Of a DNA stretch of 6,284 nt, positions 4,619 through 6,284 are shown piece after piece (position 1 is the first letter of the stretch; each line of letters opens with the position of its first letter). The DNA comes from an archaeon (GTDB lineage Archaea; Thermoproteota; Nitrososphaeria; Nitrososphaerales; Nitrosopumilaceae). The position numbers and the translations under genes are program-made. The notes under the pieces are model-generated. The model did no database searches. It worked only from the letters and a program-made list of their open reading frames with translations, and was not told where the DNA came from. Where the stretch lies: contig SBBK01000113.1 of the NCBI GenBank assembly GCA_005240025.1, forward strand, positions 1-6,284, given 5' to 3'.

Positions 4619-5299
4619 GTGAGGGTCGGCGTCATTGTATTTCCGGGCAGCAACTGCGATCGGGACATGTATCACGTCCTCAGGGATGTCTTCAAGCTTG
4701 ATGCCAGGTATTTCTGGCATGAAGACCGGCTGCCAAAAAACTTGGACGCAATAATACTTCCGGGAGGATTTTCATATGGAGACAGACTCAGGGCCGGAGT
4801 CATAGCGGCGCACAGCCCGGTTATTGCCGATGTAAAAAAAATGGCAGACAGGGGAATGCCGGTTTTGGGCGTCTGCAACGGATTTCAGATACTTGTCGAA
4901 GCCCAGCTCCTGCCGGGCGTTCTGCTAAAAAACACATCGCTCAACTTTATGTGCAGGTGGACCGAACTCACTGTCGAAAACAACAGGACCCCGTTTACCG
5001 CCCAGTTCAAGATAGGGCAAAAAATCCCAATCCCGATAGCAAACGGCGAGGGCAGATACTATGTGGACAAACCCACACTTGAAACCCTGAAGAAAAACAA
5101 CCAGATCGTGTTTCGGTACGGGCAAAACATCAACGACTCTGTTTTTGATATTGCGGGAATCTGCAACAAGGACGGAAACGTCGTAGGCATGATGCCGCAC
5201 CCGGAGCGTGCAGTGGAAGCCGAGGTAAACCCCCAGGACCCAAAACCGTCATCGCTGATTTTTGAATCACTCATAGCCACAGTTGGTGCAAAAAGATGA
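4619..5299 (+). CDS. purQ: PurQ, glutaminase subunit of FGAR amidotransferase
   Basis: PurQ hydrolyses glutamine and passes ammonia to PurL. The 226 residues form a class I glutamine amidotransferase domain: VGVIVFPGSNCDRDM (3-17), IILPGGFSYGDRLRAG (45-60), the nucleophile motif GVCNGFQ (84-90, Cys86) and the catalytic His-Glu in MMPHPER (191-197, His194 and Glu196). The substrate-side regions LLKNTSLNFMCRW (102-114) and PIANGEGRYY (139-148) are also typical. The GTG start is directly at the first strand, and the TATA box lies 25-26 bp upstream. The TGA overlaps the purL ATG (ATGA), so the two are translationally coupled, as expected for subunits of one complex. Confidence 0.97.
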   Translation: MRVGVIVFPGSNCDRDMYHVLRDVFKLDARYFWHEDRLPKNLDAIILPGGFSYGDRLRAGVIAAHSPVIADVKKMADRGMPVLGVCNGFQILVEAQLLPGVLLKNTSLNFMCRWTELTVENNRTPFTAQFKIGQKIPIPIANGEGRYYVDKPTLETLKKNNQIVFRYGQNINDSVFDIAGICNKDGNVVGMMPHPERAVEAEVNPQDPKPSSLIFESLIATVGAKR

Positions 5300-6284
5300 G
5301 CCTGCAGCCACAGGAGCTCCAGTATCTGATAAAAAAAATCGGCCGCAGTCCAAACGAAACGGAAACTCACATCGTTGCAGCCGAATGGTCTGAGCACTGT
5401 TCCTACAAGTCCTCAAAAAAACACCTAAAGATACTCCCTACAACAGGGCCCCGCGTAATCCAAGAAAAAGGATTTGATTCCGGAGTTCTGGATGTAGGAG
5501 ACGGATATGTGGTCACCGTACATATTGAAAGCCACAACCATCCTTCGGCAATTGAGCCATACGGGGGCGCGGCTACAGGGGTGGGTGGCGTCATCAGGGA
5601 TATTCTTTCTGCAGGGACAAGACCTATTGCAATTTTGAATGGGCTGCGCTTTGGTAACATAGAAAAAGATTCGCATGCACGGTGGCTTTTCAAAAACGCA
5701 GTGACGGGGATAGCCGACTATGGCAACTGCCTTGGCATACCTACCGTGGGTGGCGAAGTTGAGTTTGACAAATGTTATGCAGGCTATGCCCTTGTCGATG
5801 TGGCCTCGGTGGGGTTTGGCAAAAAAGAAAACCTCATCAAAAACCACGCAGACAAAGGTGACATCGTGGTGTTGATGGGTGGCTCTACAGGCAGGGACGG
5901 AATCGGGGGCTCCCAGTTTGCATCAGACTCGCTAGAATCTGAGGACCGTTCTGCGGTACAAATTCCAGACCCGTTTATTGAAAAGCTCATAATTGAGGCA
6001 ACCCTTGAGGCAAGAAACGAGGGCTGCATCAAGGCAGTAAAGGACCTGGGAGGTGGCGGGCTTTCATGCGCAATATCTGAGACTGCAGATGCCCTTGGCA
6101 TTGGAATAGAACTCGACGTAAACCTGGTTCACACAAGGGAACAAAACATGACTCCGACTGAAATAATGACATCCGAGTCCCAGGAAAGAATGCTGATAAT
6201 TACCGACCGCAAAAAGCTGGTCCGGCTTTCACAAATCTGCAAAAAATTCCGCGTCAATTGTTCGGTCATCGGCAGGGTGACAGA
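5296..6284 (+). CDS. purL: PurL, synthetase subunit of FGAR amidotransferase, 3' end missing
   Basis: PurL uses ATP and ammonia from PurQ to turn FGAR into FGAM. The first 329 codons are present; the family is about 700-740 residues, so roughly the first half is visible and it ends at the window edge. Landmarks are WSEHCSYK (31-38) with the conserved His, IESHNHPSAIEPYGGAATG (78-96), VGGVIRDILSAG (97-107), IADYGNCLGIPTVGGEVEF (139-157), GGSTGRDGIGGSQFAS (195-210), DPFIEKLI (225-232), DLGGGGLS (250-257) and SESQERMLI (293-301). This is the small PurL type, lacking the fused glutaminase of the large bacterial enzyme. The start is fixed by the ATGA overlap with purQ. The reading frame is intact throughout. 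Confidence 0.97.
   Translation, partial: MSLQPQELQYLIKKIGRSPNETETHIVAAEWSEHCSYKSSKKHLKILPTTGPRVIQEKGFDSGVLDVGDGYVVTVHIESHNHPSAIEPYGGAATGVGGVIRDILSAGTRPIAILNGLRFGNIEKDSHARWLFKNAVTGIADYGNCLGIPTVGGEVEFDKCYAGYALVDVASVGFGKKENLIKNHADKGDIVVLMGGSTGRDGIGGSQFASDSLESEDRSAVQIPDPFIEKLIIEATLEARNEGCIKAVKDLGGGGLSCAISETADALGIGIELDVNLVHTREQNMTPTEIMTSESQERMLIITDRKKLVRLSQICKKFRVNCSVIGRVT

Overview
The window looks like a chromosomal segment of an ammonia-oxidizing-type archaeon (Nitrososphaerota/Thaumarchaeota). Three things point this way: archaeal-type purine genes (purP and a split purS/purQ/purL), single small tatA and tatC genes, and TATA-box promoters lying about 25-28 bp upstream of TTG, GTG or ATG starts with no Shine-Dalgarno leader. 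The assignment is by gene content and style from memory; no database search was possible.

Layout, left to right. (1) 1-683, minus: the N-terminal two thirds of purP (IMP pathway), cut by the window edge. (2) 775-1742, plus: ubiX (flavin prenyltransferase) translationally coupled by an ATGA overlap to a START/SRPBCC-fold gene of the COQ10/RatA kind. (3) About 1717-2236: a 501-bp insertion bounded by a perfect 19-bp direct repeat. It holds only a broken RelE-type toxin-antitoxin pair: the antitoxin has an in-frame TAA and the toxin a -1 frameshift. The repeat sits in the last codons of the SRPBCC gene, and both copies read into the same C-terminus (FAKIAES, stop) with different synonymous codons, so the insertion appears to have supplied a replacement 3' end. 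(4) 2240-3779, minus: tatA, tatC and an unrecognised 154-residue gene. (5) 3866-4126, plus: purS. (6) 4123-4539, minus: a two-CBS-domain protein. (7) 4619-6284, plus: purQ and purL, coupled by ATGA, with purL running off the right edge.

Four of the genes serve de novo purine synthesis. PurS, PurQ and PurL form the FGAR amidotransferase, and PurP formylates AICAR near the end of the pathway. The CBS gene lies between purS and purQL and shares a divergent promoter region with purQ. CBS domains often bind adenine nucleotides, so a link to purine status is possible but unproven. TatA and TatC form a minimal twin-arginine protein export system. UbiX makes prenylated FMN for UbiD-type decarboxylases, and its coupling to a COQ10-like lipid-binding protein suggests quinone metabolism.

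The most notable item is the small element in region 3: a toxin-antitoxin cassette with no visible integrase that sits between att-like direct repeats in the 3' end of a protein-coding gene and has since decayed.
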